Shown here: positions 16,844-25,408 of the stretch, one piece after another
Numbering within the stretch: the stretch's first letter is position 1
Layout of the letters: every line of letters starts with the position of its first letter
Source of the DNA: Streptomyces violaceusniger Tu 4113
GTDB taxonomy: Bacteria > Actinomycetota > Actinomycetes > Streptomycetales > Streptomycetaceae
Length of the DNA stretch: 64,000 bases
NCBI RefSeq assembly: GCF_000147815.2
Contig: NC_015957.1
Span: forward strand, 4,340,001 to 4,404,000
Direction of reading: 5' to 3'
The notes under the pieces: generated by a model
Database searches by the model: none
The model's input: the letters and a program-made list of their open reading frames with translations, nothing else
What the model was told of the DNA's origin: nothing
Made by a program: the position numbers and the translations under genes

Positions 16844-17863
16844 ATGACCAAACCAGGACACGTTGTCGAGCGTGCCGCAGACGCCGCCAGGCCAGTTCGT
16901 TCACTGGCCCCGGGGCTGTTCGTAGTGGCTATCGGCACGGCTGCCGCGTTCTCTCTCAACAAGCTGGTGCCTGCCGTGAGCGCGCTTACCGTCGCGGTGG
17001 TCCTCGGAGTCGCCGTGGGAGGTCGCCTTCCGACGAAGACCCAGGAAGGTCTGGGCTGGGCGACGAAAAAGCTTCTGCGCCTCGGCGTCGTTCTGCTCGG
17101 GCTTCAGCTCGGGCTCGGCGAGGTCTTCGGGCTCGGTGTGGGCAAGGTGCTGGCGGTCGTGGTCACCGTGCTCGTGACCTTCTTCGGAACCCTCCTGCTC
17201 GGTCGGCTGATCCGAGTGTCGCGGGGACTCGCGCTGATGGTGGCGACCGGATTCTCCATCTGCGGGGCGTCGGCGATCGCGGCAATGGACAGCGTCACCG
17301 AAAGCGACAAAGAGGACGTAGCGACTGCTGTCACACTCGTGACCCTTTACGGAAGCGCCGCGATCGCGCTCGTACCGTTCGTCGGTGAGGCGCTGGGAAT
17401 GAGTCCCGAGCACCTCGGGTCCTGGGCAGGACTTTCCGTTCACGAAGTCGCTCAGGTCGTCGCGGCCGCGTCACCGGCGGGGGCCGGGGCGGTTGCCATC
17501 GCTGTCGTCACCAAGCTGACCAGGGTCGTCCTGCTCGCCCCGATGGTCGCCGGCGTCAGCATCGTTCAGCGCCGACAAGGCGGGGCCGCTACGGGGAAAC
17601 GTCCGCCGACCGTTCCGCTGTTCGTCCTCGGATTCCTGATGATGATGCTGGTTCGCAGCAGCGGTATCGTGCCGTCGACCGCGCTGTCCGTGGTCAAAGT
17701 CGTCACCACGCTGCTCTTCGCCGCCGCACTGTTCGGGCTGGGCAGCGGCGTCAAGATCGGTGCGCTGCTTCGGGCGGGAAGGCGAGGCCTTGCCCTGGGC
17801 GCTTTGTCCACGCTTCTCGTCGCGGTTGTCGGCTATGCCGCGCTGGCCGTCGTCGGTGTGTGA
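16844..17863 (+). CDS. yeiH: YeiH/UPF0324 family putative anion exporter
   Basis: 339-residue membrane protein with about ten membrane segments, a member of the PSE (putative sulfate exporter) family. ATG 16844 opens MTKPGHVVERAADAARPVRSLAPGLFVVAIG. Family motifs include RLGVVLLGLQLGLGEVF, the re-entrant-like GFSICGASAIAAMDSVT and SVHEVAQVVAAAS. It probably exports sulfite/sulfate or related anions. The nearby thiol-dioxygenase gene would produce sulfinates that decay to sulfite, so a physiological link is possible but not shown. Confidence 0.88.
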   Translation: MTKPGHVVERAADAARPVRSLAPGLFVVAIGTAAAFSLNKLVPAVSALTVAVVLGVAVGGRLPTKTQEGLGWATKKLLRLGVVLLGLQLGLGEVFGLGVGKVLAVVVTVLVTFFGTLLLGRLIRVSRGLALMVATGFSICGASAIAAMDSVTESDKEDVATAVTLVTLYGSAAIALVPFVGEALGMSPEHLGSWAGLSVHEVAQVVAAASPAGAGAVAIAVVTKLTRVVLLAPMVAGVSIVQRRQGGAATGKRPPTVPLFVLGFLMMMLVRSSGIVPSTALSVVKVVTTLLFAAALFGLGSGVKIGALLRAGRRGLALGALSTLLVAVVGYAALAVVGV

Positions 17864-18004
17864 TCGCGACTGATCCTCTCGCCCGGCACAGCACTGCGCC
17901 GACGCCACGAGCCGCAACGCCGACACGCAGCCACACTTTGATTCGGTCGCGCGGTACCGGGGAGCGAATTCCTCTCGACGAACCGTTCGATGGAGGTAGG
18001 GGTC

Positions 18005-18490
18005 GAGGTGCGGGCGGTACGAGGCTGATCTGTTCGTAGGTGAGGTCGTCCGCACCTACGGCCTGCGCGATCGCGTCCGTGGCTTCCCGCATGCTCACGT
18101 CGCGTTCACCCTGGAGCTCCAGGACCTCCGTACCGCGCCAGGTGCCGGTGGCAAGCTCCTTCGCGGCTCCGACCCCGATATCGCGGGTGGCGACGAAGGG
18201 CAGCGGCAGGTCGGGGTCGAAGGGGGCGCTGATGCGGTGGAGGTCCCTGACAACGCCGATGTGGTCCAGCAGGTTCTCCATGAAGTAGCCGGCCCGAAGC
18301 CACAGCGTGTCCACTCCAGGGGCGGCCGAGAGGGCCCGTTCGAGGCGATGGAGCCCGGTGACCGGGCCGGTGCCCTCGACGTGTTGGGCTCCCCAGCTGC
18401 TGAGCCCGACGACGCGGCCCACACCGGACGCGGTTACCGCCTTGGTCAGGGAGGCCGTCACGCCCGGCGCGGAGTGGACCCGTCATGGTG
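18005..18490 (-). pseudogene. Internal fragment of an NmrA/NAD(P)-binding reductase
   Basis: The minus strand reads HSAPGVTASLTKAVTASGVGRVVGLSSWGAQH, then GLHRLERALSAAPGVDTLWLRAGYFMENLL, FVATRDIGVGAAKELA and VLELQGERDVSMREATDAIAQAVG. This is the middle of an atypical short-chain reductase of the NmrA family. The N-terminal GxxGxxG nucleotide-binding segment is missing; an in-frame TGA lies just upstream. After YEQISLVPPAP near 18005 the frame enters unrelated sequence. Both ends are lost, so it is a gene relic, abutting the esterase stop at 18496. Confidence 0.7.
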
Positions 18491-18495
18491 GTGAC

Positions 18496-19875
18496 CTAAC
18501 GGGACTGATCGAAGAGCCAGTCGATGACGACGTCGTTCTCATAGGTCTGTGCCCACGCGAAATGTGGGCTCACCGGCGTCGTTCCGGGTGTGTAGCTCGT
18601 GAACAGCGCATGGCTGCCGGTCCTGCGGGCCCGGTTCAGCAGGGCCCTGGACCGGGCTTCGAACTCCGCTTTCGGCAGGTCGTTGGCCCACTCCCCGCGG
18701 GTGATGGGTGCACCGGCGCTCTCCAGCGCGTTCATCAGCGTCCAGGTGCCGGGCTTTCCGAACCGTCCCTCGCGGTAGGGGACCACCGGGTCGTCGATGG
18801 AGTGATCGGCCCAGATCGGGATGTGCGTGATCCTGTCCATGGTGGACGGGTCGCCCCACCCGGCGGTGGCCAGGGCCGCGGCGAAGGTGTGGGGATGCCT
18901 CGGGAGCAGGTTGAAGATGCCTCGCGCACCCGATGACAGGCCGACGAGATAGCGCCGATCCGCGTCGACGGGGCGCTGCGTTGTGAAGGTGTCGATGAGT
19001 TCGACCAGCGCCGTTCGGACCCTGGGGTCGGTCCAGTCCGTACCGTCGGGTCCGTCCATGGGGCGGGGGAGTGGGATCTGGGGGGCCAGCACGAACGCCG
19101 GGTGCCGACGCTGGCGTTCCGGCTTGGCGAAGGTGACGGCGACGCGATTGGCGGTGAGCTGGGTCATGTTGTTGTCGGCGACCTCGCCGCCGCCGTGCAG
19201 GGTGACGACGAGCGGATACCGGGTGGCCGCGCCCGGACTCCGCACGAACCCTTCCGGCTGGTACAGCCGGAAGGCCAGCTCGAATCCCGTGGAGTCGGTG
19301 AACGATCCCGCCGTCAGGTCGTCCACCACCGGGGTGATGACGTCGTCGTTGCGGATCGCCAACGGACCGGCTGCGAGCACCAGGTCGCCGCCGGGGGTCT
19401 TCACATCGGCAACCTGCCTGACGGCGTAGGCGCGATGGAGCGGCAGCGGATCGGTGCCGGCGGCCTGCGCATTGGCGTCGTCCGGGTCGAGCTCGATGAT
19501 GAGGTATCTGCCCGGACGTCCCGCGTGCGGGAGGTCGTCCGTCCCGGCCACGGTGTTCGGGTAGACCCGGCTGACCGTTCGGGCCGCGCGCTGCCCGCCG
19601 AGGTCGGCGGTGACCTGGAACGCGGAGGGTGGGATGACGCCGCCGCGCAGGTCGATGGGGTTCGCGTAGCGGATGGCGACGGCGGTCACCCGCCAGTTGT
19701 TCCTGGGCGTCACCCGTGTGATGAGGGTGGTCCGCAGAGCGGGACCGGCTCCGGACGCCTTCGGTCGTCCCGGCGCCGGGGCATCGGCTGCCGCGGTGGC
19801 CGCGTTGATCACCATCGACGCGGTGACGGTACCCCCGGCCATGGTGAGCGCCGTACGTCTGGTGATCCGTTTCAT
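18496..19875 (-). CDS. Secreted alpha/beta-hydrolase, PHB-depolymerase-like esterase
   Basis: 459-residue exported esterase. ATG 19875 has GGAGG four bases upstream. The N-terminus (MKRITRRTALTMAGG, then AATAAADAPA) looks like a Tat-type signal with Arg-Arg. Residues ~48-190 form an Ig-like N-terminal domain. The catalytic domain starts near YPLVVTLHGGGEVADNN (about 220-236; oxyanion HGGG). The nucleophile is Ser314 in GLSSG, the acid is likely Asp361/362 in HSIDDPVVP, and the His is 438 in VSPHFAWAQTY. The substrate is unknown; ester or short polyester hydrolysis is likely. It shares a divergent intergenic region with the IclR gene. Confidence 0.82.
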   Translation of the reverse strand: MKRITRRTALTMAGGTVTASMVINAATAAADAPAPGRPKASGAGPALRTTLITRVTPRNNWRVTAVAIRYANPIDLRGGVIPPSAFQVTADLGGQRAARTVSRVYPNTVAGTDDLPHAGRPGRYLIIELDPDDANAQAAGTDPLPLHRAYAVRQVADVKTPGGDLVLAAGPLAIRNDDVITPVVDDLTAGSFTDSTGFELAFRLYQPEGFVRSPGAATRYPLVVTLHGGGEVADNNMTQLTANRVAVTFAKPERQRRHPAFVLAPQIPLPRPMDGPDGTDWTDPRVRTALVELIDTFTTQRPVDADRRYLVGLSSGARGIFNLLPRHPHTFAAALATAGWGDPSTMDRITHIPIWADHSIDDPVVPYREGRFGKPGTWTLMNALESAGAPITRGEWANDLPKAEFEARSRALLNRARRTGSHALFTSYTPGTTPVSPHFAWAQTYENDVVIDWLFDQSR

Positions 19876-20289
19876 GGGTCCTCCGTAAGGTGTCGGGCAG
19901 CCGGAGAGGGCCGGATGTGGAGCCGGCCGTCTGGTGGGGTGAACCGAGGATGAGCCGTACGGTGTGGTGAGCGCCGACACGTGGCCGGGCGGCGTCGTTC
20001 CGGGGGCGAGGCAGGTGGCGGGCGTCGCCCTGCCACGGTGAGTCTCCAAGCCGTGTCCAAGCGGTGTCCAGCATCGGACCGGGATCTGTCGATGCGTCAT
20101 ACGCATCAATCCGGCCGTGTGCTCGGGCGCACCAAGCAAGCGGTTCGACTCCCGCGGTTTTCTTATGCGTAAACGACAGCTTCATATCCGGGGGCGAGGG
20201 GTGGCCGTGTCTCCCCGCACACCCGAAGCTCTTGTTGCATGCATGCCAATACTCTGGCGCACGGCCCTCACCGCCGAAGGGATCGCCAC
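19876..20289. other. Divergent intergenic region esterase/IclR
   Basis: About 410 bases without a convincing gene. It holds the perfect dyad at 20091-20107, a TGCATGCA palindrome near 20234-20246, and a T-arm-like string at about 20147-20163 that is not part of a full tRNA. The promoters of the esterase and IclR genes must lie here. Confidence 0.5.
20091..20107. promoter_or_regulatory. Perfect dyad GATGCGT-CAT-ACGCATC
   Basis: Seven-bp perfect arms around CAT, in the esterase/IclR divergent region, about 215 bases upstream of each start. It is a candidate site for the adjacent IclR regulator. Confidence 0.55.
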
Positions 20290-21081
20290 ATGCGTTCAGC
20301 GCCGCCTCCACCTCCGCCCAGCGGGGCGCCCGCTGAGAAGGAATCAGCCCCCCGCTCGGTGACCGGCCGGGTTCTCAGCGTGCTGGACGCGTTCGCCGGA
20401 GAACGCCGTCGGCTGACTCTCTCGGACATCAGCCGGCGAACCGGAATGCCGCTGGCCACCACGCACCGGCTGGTCGGCGAGCTGTTGTCCTGGGGTGCAC
20501 TCGAACGGAACCGGAACGGCCGCTACGAGATCGGCCTGCACTTGTGGGCGGTCGCTGCCACGGCCCCACGATGGCTGGAACTGAGAGACCTGGCGACGCC
20601 CTTCCTCCGGGGCCTGAACCGGAAGACCGGGGGACAGCAGGTTCGGCTGACGGTGCTGGACGGCATGGAGACGGTGCTCGTCGAGCGGATCGGTGCCCCG
20701 GCCGCCGACGGAGCGGGCGAACCGGTCGGCGGCCGGCGCCCGGCGCACGCCACCGGTGACGGCCTGGTGCTCCTCGCGTACGCCGGGGCGACCGCCCAGG
20801 AACGCTATCTGGCCCACCATGCCCTGACGACCGGTCTGCGGCGCGTGCTCGCCGAGGTGGAGCGGACAGGCTGCGCGGTGAACGGCCGGTGGCCCGGTCC
20901 GGGGTTCAGGGCGTCGGCCGCGGCTCCCGTGCGGGACGCGATGGGCGAGGTCGTGGCCGCGGTGTCCGTCCTCCCGGGGACCTCCGGCGCCGGACAGAGC
21001 GTGCTCGCGCCGGAAGTCAGGGCTACCGGCCGGGCCATCTCCCGAGCGTTGCGTCATCGTCATCGGCAGAACGGCGCGTGA
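20290..21081 (+). CDS. IclR family transcriptional regulator
   Basis: 263-residue regulator. ATG 20290 is used; a longer start at 20239 is possible. After a Pro-rich lead, the winged HTH reads VTGRVLSVLDAFAGERRRLTLSDISRRTGMPLATTHRLVGELLSWGALERN. The IclR effector domain follows (LRGLNRKTGGQQVRLTVLDGMETVLVERIG, then HATGDGLVLLAYA). IclR proteins often sense aromatic acids such as protocatechuate or terephthalate. Lying between two secreted esterases, it is the natural candidate to control them. Followed by a 13-bp-stem terminator. Confidence 0.88.
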   Translation: MRSAPPPPPPSGAPAEKESAPRSVTGRVLSVLDAFAGERRRLTLSDISRRTGMPLATTHRLVGELLSWGALERNRNGRYEIGLHLWAVAATAPRWLELRDLATPFLRGLNRKTGGQQVRLTVLDGMETVLVERIGAPAADGAGEPVGGRRPAHATGDGLVLLAYAGATAQERYLAHHALTTGLRRVLAEVERTGCAVNGRWPGPGFRASAAAPVRDAMGEVVAAVSVLPGTSGAGQSVLAPEVRATGRAISRALRHRHRQNGA

Positions 21082-21141
21082 GCCGACGCCTCCAGAGGGC
21101 GTGAACGTGGCTGGAGCGGGCAGAACGGGCGGCTCGTGAGG

Positions 21142-21171
21142 ACGGCTCCCGCGGCGGACCGCGGGAGCCGT
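21142..21171. terminator. Strong bidirectional terminator, IclR/polyester hydrolase
   Basis: A perfect 13-bp stem (ACGGCTCCCGCGG at 21142-21154 with its complement at 21159-21171) closes on loop CGGA, between the convergent stops at 21081 and 21188. Confidence 0.85.
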
Positions 21172-21187
21172 GCGTGCGAGGTCCTGC

Positions 21188-22171
21188 TCAGAACGGGCAG
21201 GTGTCCTGCCAGCGCGTGACCAGGGCCGGGCTGTTCTTGTCCGCTTCCCGCGCGGCACCGCACAGGAACGGGCTGAAGCGGGTGTCGCCGTACAACCAGC
21301 GGCTGAAGAACGACACGATCCACTTGCCCTGCTTGGCCTTGTTGCCGTAGCCGGTCATCGGGCAGAGGTGGTCGCCGGGAACCTCGATGTAGAGCTTCTC
21401 GGCCTGGGACATCGAGTTGTACCAGGGCAGCGCGTAGGTGTTGCCGTGCGCGACGGGGTCGCTCTGACAGGTCATGAAGAAGGTGGGGTCGGTCACTCCG
21501 GAGAAATTCTGATTCGGGTTGTACGGTGCCAGCGGCACGCCCGCCTTGAAGCGGGAGTCGTCCCGGAGGGCCACCATGACACCGCCGCCGCCCATCGAGT
21601 GACCGGCCGCACCGAGTGTGCCGTTCACCTTCCCGTGGATCGGGTTGCCGAAGGCGGAACCGAACGAGATCAACTGGGTACCGGCGGCGCTGATCTGGCG
21701 GCCGCGCGACGCGGGATCGTCGCCCAGCGTATAGGTGCCGACGTTGATGACGACGAAGCCCCAGGAAGCGAGGCGGGGCGTGAGCCACTGCAGGTTCTGC
21801 TGGGTCCCTTGATAGCCCGGCATCAGCACGACGCCCGGGTACGAGCCACTGGCCGTCGGGTAGGTGATGGTGCCGGACCCGTACCCGCTCGGATGGGGAA
21901 CGGTGTAGGTGGCGGTGGCCAGCGGCCCGTTCGTGGCCTCGAGCGAAGCGGCGGTCGGATTCGGGATCGTCGCGAGGACGGCAGCGCTGTCGGTGGACGA
22001 GCCGGTCGCGGGCCTGCTCCGGGGCTGCCGCTCGGCGGCCGCGGTCGGTGTGACGGAGGCGGTCAACAGCGCGGTGGCGAGGGTGGTCGCCAGCACGATC
22101 AGCACGGCCACGGCGCGGGAGCGGGACCGTAACGGTGAAGTCCTTCTGGGCGAACGATGAGTTGGACGCAT
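21188..22171 (-). CDS. Secreted polyester hydrolase (cutinase/PET-hydrolase family)
   Basis: 327-residue exported serine hydrolase. ATG 22171 has GGAGG seven bases upstream; a signal peptide runs to about residue 47 (hydrophobic VAVLIVLATTLATALL, then TAAAE). The catalytic triad is Ser192 (GHSMGGGG), Asp238 (CQSDPVAHG) and His268 (GDHLCP). The oxyanion Tyr120 is in PGYQGTQQN and Met193 follows the nucleophile. The C-terminal disulfide C304-C325 (FLCG, TCPF) is the family one. Cys235 and Cys270 sit three residues before the Asp and two after the His, exactly as Cys203 and Cys239 in IsPETase. The IsPETase positions W159 and W185 are His191 and Tyr217 here. It should cleave aliphatic or aromatic polyesters; PET activity is untested. 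Confidence 0.9.
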   Translation of the reverse strand: MRPTHRSPRRTSPLRSRSRAVAVLIVLATTLATALLTASVTPTAAAERQPRSRPATGSSTDSAAVLATIPNPTAASLEATNGPLATATYTVPHPSGYGSGTITYPTASGSYPGVVLMPGYQGTQQNLQWLTPRLASWGFVVINVGTYTLGDDPASRGRQISAAGTQLISFGSAFGNPIHGKVNGTLGAAGHSMGGGGVMVALRDDSRFKAGVPLAPYNPNQNFSGVTDPTFFMTCQSDPVAHGNTYALPWYNSMSQAEKLYIEVPGDHLCPMTGYGNKAKQGKWIVSFFSRWLYGDTRFSPFLCGAAREADKNSPALVTRWQDTCPF

Positions 22172-22200
22172 CAAGAGACCTCCAGGACGCTGCGCGGGTG

Positions 22201-22223
22201 CGCGCTGCCGGAAGTGCAGCGCG
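22201..22223. promoter_or_regulatory. Dyad upstream of the polyester hydrolase
   Basis: CGCGCTGC (22201-22208) and GCAGCGCG (22216-22223) are perfect 8-bp arms with a 7-base centre. It lies 30 bases upstream of the hydrolase start and 65 bases past the Lrp stop, so it may be an operator or the Lrp terminator. Confidence 0.45.
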
Positions 22224-22287
22224 TCCGCAACGTAAATCGCGCCGGAGACACCCGGAAGTCGGGTTTCTGCCCAGCGGAAGGGTCCTG

Positions 22288-22770
22288 CTAGCCACCCGCC
22301 GCGGCACGGCGCAGCAGTGGGGTGAGGCGGTGCGGCACCAGTTCGCGCATGGCCAGGGCCGTCGTGGTGCGCTCGATGCCGGGGATGGCGAGGATCTGTC
22401 CCGCGATTCCGTACAGGGCCTCCACATCCGTGGCGACCACCCGTATGAGCAGATCCGTCTCACCGCTGAGGCCGAAGACCTCCACGACCTCGTCGATGCC
22501 CGCCAGCGCCTCGGACACCTCGGCCAACCGGTGCTGATGCACCCGCGCGGTGACGAACGCGGTGAGGGGATGGCCCAGCGTCTTCGGGGTGATCCGGCGC
22601 TCGAAGGAGTCCAGCGCGCCGCCCTGTTCCAATCTGGCCACCCGGGCCTGGACGGTGTTGCGGGACAACCCCAGTTGCTCGGCCAGGGCGACGATGGTGG
22701 CTCGTGGATCGGCGGCAAGGGCGAGCAGGATCCGCGCGTCGGTGGCGTCCACGCCTCGCTCATCGCTCAT
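22288..22770 (-). CDS. Lrp/AsnC family transcriptional regulator
   Basis: 160-residue regulator from ATG 22770 (MSDERGVDATDARILLAL). The HTH is VALAEQLGLSRNTVQARVARLEQGGALDSF, followed by the RAM ligand domain (AFVTARVHQHRLAEVSEALAGIDEVVEVFGLSGETDLLIRVVA). Lrp proteins typically sense amino acids. Divergent from the E1-like enzyme gene across a region holding a perfect 17-bp dyad, so it likely regulates that gene. It is not coupled to the polyester hydrolase, which starts 117 bases further on. Confidence 0.9.
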   Translation of the reverse strand: MSDERGVDATDARILLALAADPRATIVALAEQLGLSRNTVQARVARLEQGGALDSFERRITPKTLGHPLTAFVTARVHQHRLAEVSEALAGIDEVVEVFGLSGETDLLIRVVATDVEALYGIAGQILAIPGIERTTTALAMRELVPHRLTPLLRRAAAGG

Positions 22771-22805
22771 AGTGTCCAATCGATGTCTCTCATCCGACTC
22801 GGAGT

Positions 22806-22822
22806 CTGAGCAGAATGCTCAG
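22806..22822. promoter_or_regulatory. Perfect dyad CTGAGCA-GAA-TGCTCAG, Lrp operator candidate
   Basis: A 17-bp perfect dyad 36 bases upstream of the Lrp start. A second, wider pair, GTTGTGC (22837-22843) and GCACAAC (22873-22879), lies further toward the E1-like gene. Both fit cooperative Lrp-type control of a divergent pair. Confidence 0.6.
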
Positions 22823-22924
22823 TCCTACGGGGACATGTTGTGCACCCCAGGGATTATCTGTCTACTGGCAGAGCACAACGTCAAATTTTCGCGGAAGCAA
22901 GGTGCGGACAGTGGGGTGCGCTCT

Positions 22925-25279
22925 GTGACGGTCGTGAACTCGGAGCTGAGGTCAGTCGGCGGCAAGGGCTCGGGCGTTGCCCGGGAGGCGGAGCTCGCCG
23001 CGCTCGAGGCGGTCGAACGGCGCGTGCTGTGGCTGTCCACGGCGATCATCGATCATGCCAACCGGGTGCGGCCGAACCCCTCGGGGCTGAAGGTCGGCGG
23101 TCACCAGGCGTCCAGTGCCTCGATGACCTCGATCATGACGGCGCTGTGGTTCCACGCGCTGACCTCCGAGGACCGGGTGTCGGTCAAGCCCCACGCCTCG
23201 CCCGTGCTGCATGCGATCAACTACCTGCTGGGTGAGCTGGACGAGTCCTACCTGACCACCCTGCGCGCCTTCGGGGGCCTGCAGAGCTACCCCAGCCGGT
23301 CCAAGGATCCCGACCCGGTCGACTACTCCACCGGCTCGGTCGGCATCGGCGCCACCGCGCCCTTGTGGGGTGCCATCGCGCGGCGCTACGCGGAGGGGCA
23401 TTTCGGCGGGGCCGGTACGGGACGGCAGTACTCTCTGCTGGGCGACGCGGAACTGGACGAGGGCGCGATCTGGGAGGCGATCCAGGACCCGATGGTGCCG
23501 GGCCTGGGCGAGGTGGTGTGGGTCGTCGACCTGAACCGGCAGTCTCTGGACCGCGTGGTGCCCGGTATCGCCGCGGAGCGGCTGCGGGGCATGTTCACCG
23601 CGGCCGGCTGGCAGGTGATCAACCTCAAGTACGGGCAGCTCCTGCAGGAGTTGTTCGCACGGCCGGGCGGCGAGGCGCTGCGCGCCCGTATCGACGCCAT
23701 GGGCAACCCCGAATACCAGCGCCTGCTGCGGTGTTCCGCCGACGAATTGCGTGAGCGCCTGCCCGGCACCGGCTCCACGGCCGGGCCGATCGCCGACCTC
23801 ATCGCGCCACTGGACGACGCCTCGCTGCTGGCAGCGGTGCGCAATCTGGGCGGCCACGACATCCGCGCCCTCATGGACGCGTACGACGCCGTCGACGACA
23901 CCCGCCCGACCGTGATCTTCGCGTACACGGTCAAGGGCTGCGGGCTGCCCACCGAGGGCCATCCGCAGAACCATTCCTCGCTGCTGACCGGCGACCAGAT
24001 GAAGGCATTGGCCGACCGCCTGGGGACGGACCTCGACCGCCCCTGGGCGGCCTTCGGGGACGGCTCGCCGGAAGCGGCCCTGTGCGCGGCGGCCGCCGAT
24101 CGGCTGCGCCGCCCCGGACACGCGTCGCGGCGGCCCCCCGAGGTGCCCGCCGACCTGGCCCGCCCGGCACCGACCGGTACCGGCAACACCCAGCAGGCGC
24201 TCGGGCGCGTCCTGCTGGACCTCACCCGGCGGGCGCCGGAGGCGGCGGAACGGATCGTCACCGTCAGCCCCGACGTCAGTTCCAGCACCAATCTCGGTGG
24301 CTGGCTCAACAAGGTCGGGGTGTGGTCGCCGACCGAGCGCCCCAACTGGTTCGCCGACGACGCCGAGACGATCCTGCACTGGCGGGAGCGGCCCACGGGC
24401 CAGCATGTGGAGCTGGGCATAGCGGAGACCAACCTGGTCGGCCTGCTCGGCGAACTGGGCACCACCTGGAGCCGCTGGGGCCAGCCGCTGCTGCCGATCG
24501 GTGTGGTCTACGACCCCTTCGTCAACCGGGCCCTGGAGCCGTGGTCCTTCGGTATCTACGCCGGTGGCCAGTCGATCCTGGTCGGCACGCCGTCCGGCGT
24601 CACGCTCGCCCCCGAGGGCGGTGCGCACCAGTCGATCACCACTCCGTCACTCGGTATCGAGCAGCCCGGCTGTGTCACCTATGAACCCGCGTTCGCGATC
24701 GACACCGAATGGTGTCTGCTCGCCGCGCTCGGCAACCTCGGTCGGCCGGACGGGAGTTCGGCCTACCTGCGGCTGTCCACCCGGCCCGTCGACCAGTCCG
24801 CGGCCGCGGTGCCGACCGACCCGGCCGCGCGTGAGCGCCGCCGCCGGCACGCGGTCGCCGGAGCCTATCGGCTGAGGCAGCACGAGCACCCGGTGGTGAC
24901 CCTCGCCGCGATGGGCGCACTGGTCCCCGAGGCCCTGGCCGCCGCCGACCGGCTCGCCGCCCTCGGCCACGGCGCCGATGTCGTGTGCGTGACCAGCCCG
25001 GACCTGCTCTTCCGCGCGCTGCAGGCCCGCCGCGGCCTGTCAAAGGACCCGACCTGGATCCTCGACCAGGTCTTCCCCGCCGAACGGACCACGCCTCTGG
25101 TCACCGTGCTGGACGGCCACCCGCACACCCTGTCCTTCCTGGGCACGATCCGGAACACGCCCGTCACCACCCTCGGCGTGACCCGGTTCGGCCAGTCCGG
25201 TGCGATCGAGGACGTCTACCGCTACCACGGCATCGACAGCGACGGCATCGTCGCCGCGGCGCTGGACCACGTCGAGTAA
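22925..25279 (+). CDS. Pyruvate-dehydrogenase-E1/transketolase-like thiamine diphosphate enzyme
   Basis: About 784-residue ThDP enzyme with the AceE/transketolase fold. GTG 22925 is used; GTG 22934 is possible and neither has a strong ribosome site. The N-terminal domain shows SGLKVGGHQASSASM, KPHASPVLHAINYLLG, the ThDP/Mg site YSLLGDAELDEGAIWEA and VVDLNRQSLDRV. The second domain holds the catalytic Glu in HVELGIAETNLVGLLGEL and PIGVVYDPFVNRALE. It is shorter than AceE (~890-910), and no E2 or E3 gene is nearby, so it may act alone on a 2-oxo acid. Probably controlled by the divergent Lrp protein. Confidence 0.85.
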   Translation: MTVVNSELRSVGGKGSGVAREAELAALEAVERRVLWLSTAIIDHANRVRPNPSGLKVGGHQASSASMTSIMTALWFHALTSEDRVSVKPHASPVLHAINYLLGELDESYLTTLRAFGGLQSYPSRSKDPDPVDYSTGSVGIGATAPLWGAIARRYAEGHFGGAGTGRQYSLLGDAELDEGAIWEAIQDPMVPGLGEVVWVVDLNRQSLDRVVPGIAAERLRGMFTAAGWQVINLKYGQLLQELFARPGGEALRARIDAMGNPEYQRLLRCSADELRERLPGTGSTAGPIADLIAPLDDASLLAAVRNLGGHDIRALMDAYDAVDDTRPTVIFAYTVKGCGLPTEGHPQNHSSLLTGDQMKALADRLGTDLDRPWAAFGDGSPEAALCAAAADRLRRPGHASRRPPEVPADLARPAPTGTGNTQQALGRVLLDLTRRAPEAAERIVTVSPDVSSSTNLGGWLNKVGVWSPTERPNWFADDAETILHWRERPTGQHVELGIAETNLVGLLGELGTTWSRWGQPLLPIGVVYDPFVNRALEPWSFGIYAGGQSILVGTPSGVTLAPEGGAHQSITTPSLGIEQPGCVTYEPAFAIDTEWCLLAALGNLGRPDGSSAYLRLSTRPVDQSAAAVPTDPAARERRRRHAVAGAYRLRQHEHPVVTLAAMGALVPEALAAADRLAALGHGADVVCVTSPDLLFRALQARRGLSKDPTWILDQVFPAERTTPLVTVLDGHPHTLSFLGTIRNTPVTTLGVTRFGQSGAIEDVYRYHGIDSDGIVAAALDHVE

Positions 25280-25327
25280 GGCGAGAGGGCCGGAGGCTCG
25301 CCGACTCGCACCTTCGAGGTGCCGCGC

Positions 25328-25367
25328 ATACGAGGGTGCCGTCCGGTGGCTGACGGCACCCTCGTAT
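25328..25367. terminator. 16-bp-stem bidirectional terminator
   Basis: ATACGAGGGTGCCGTC (25328-25343) pairs perfectly with 25352-25367 around an 8-base loop, between the convergent E1-like gene and the next minus-strand gene. A smaller hairpin GCACCT-TCG-AGGTGC precedes it at 25308-25322. Confidence 0.9.
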
Positions 25368-25408
25368 CCGCGGCCTTTCCAGCCGTTTCCCCGCGCCTGC
25401 GTCCGGTG

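Noticed and set aside
20143..20163. tRNA-like T-arm string (GCGGTTCGACTCCCGC) in the esterase/IclR gap
   Set aside because: The stem lacks one pair and no anticodon, D-arm or acceptor partner is found within 90 bases on either side, so it is not a tRNA gene.
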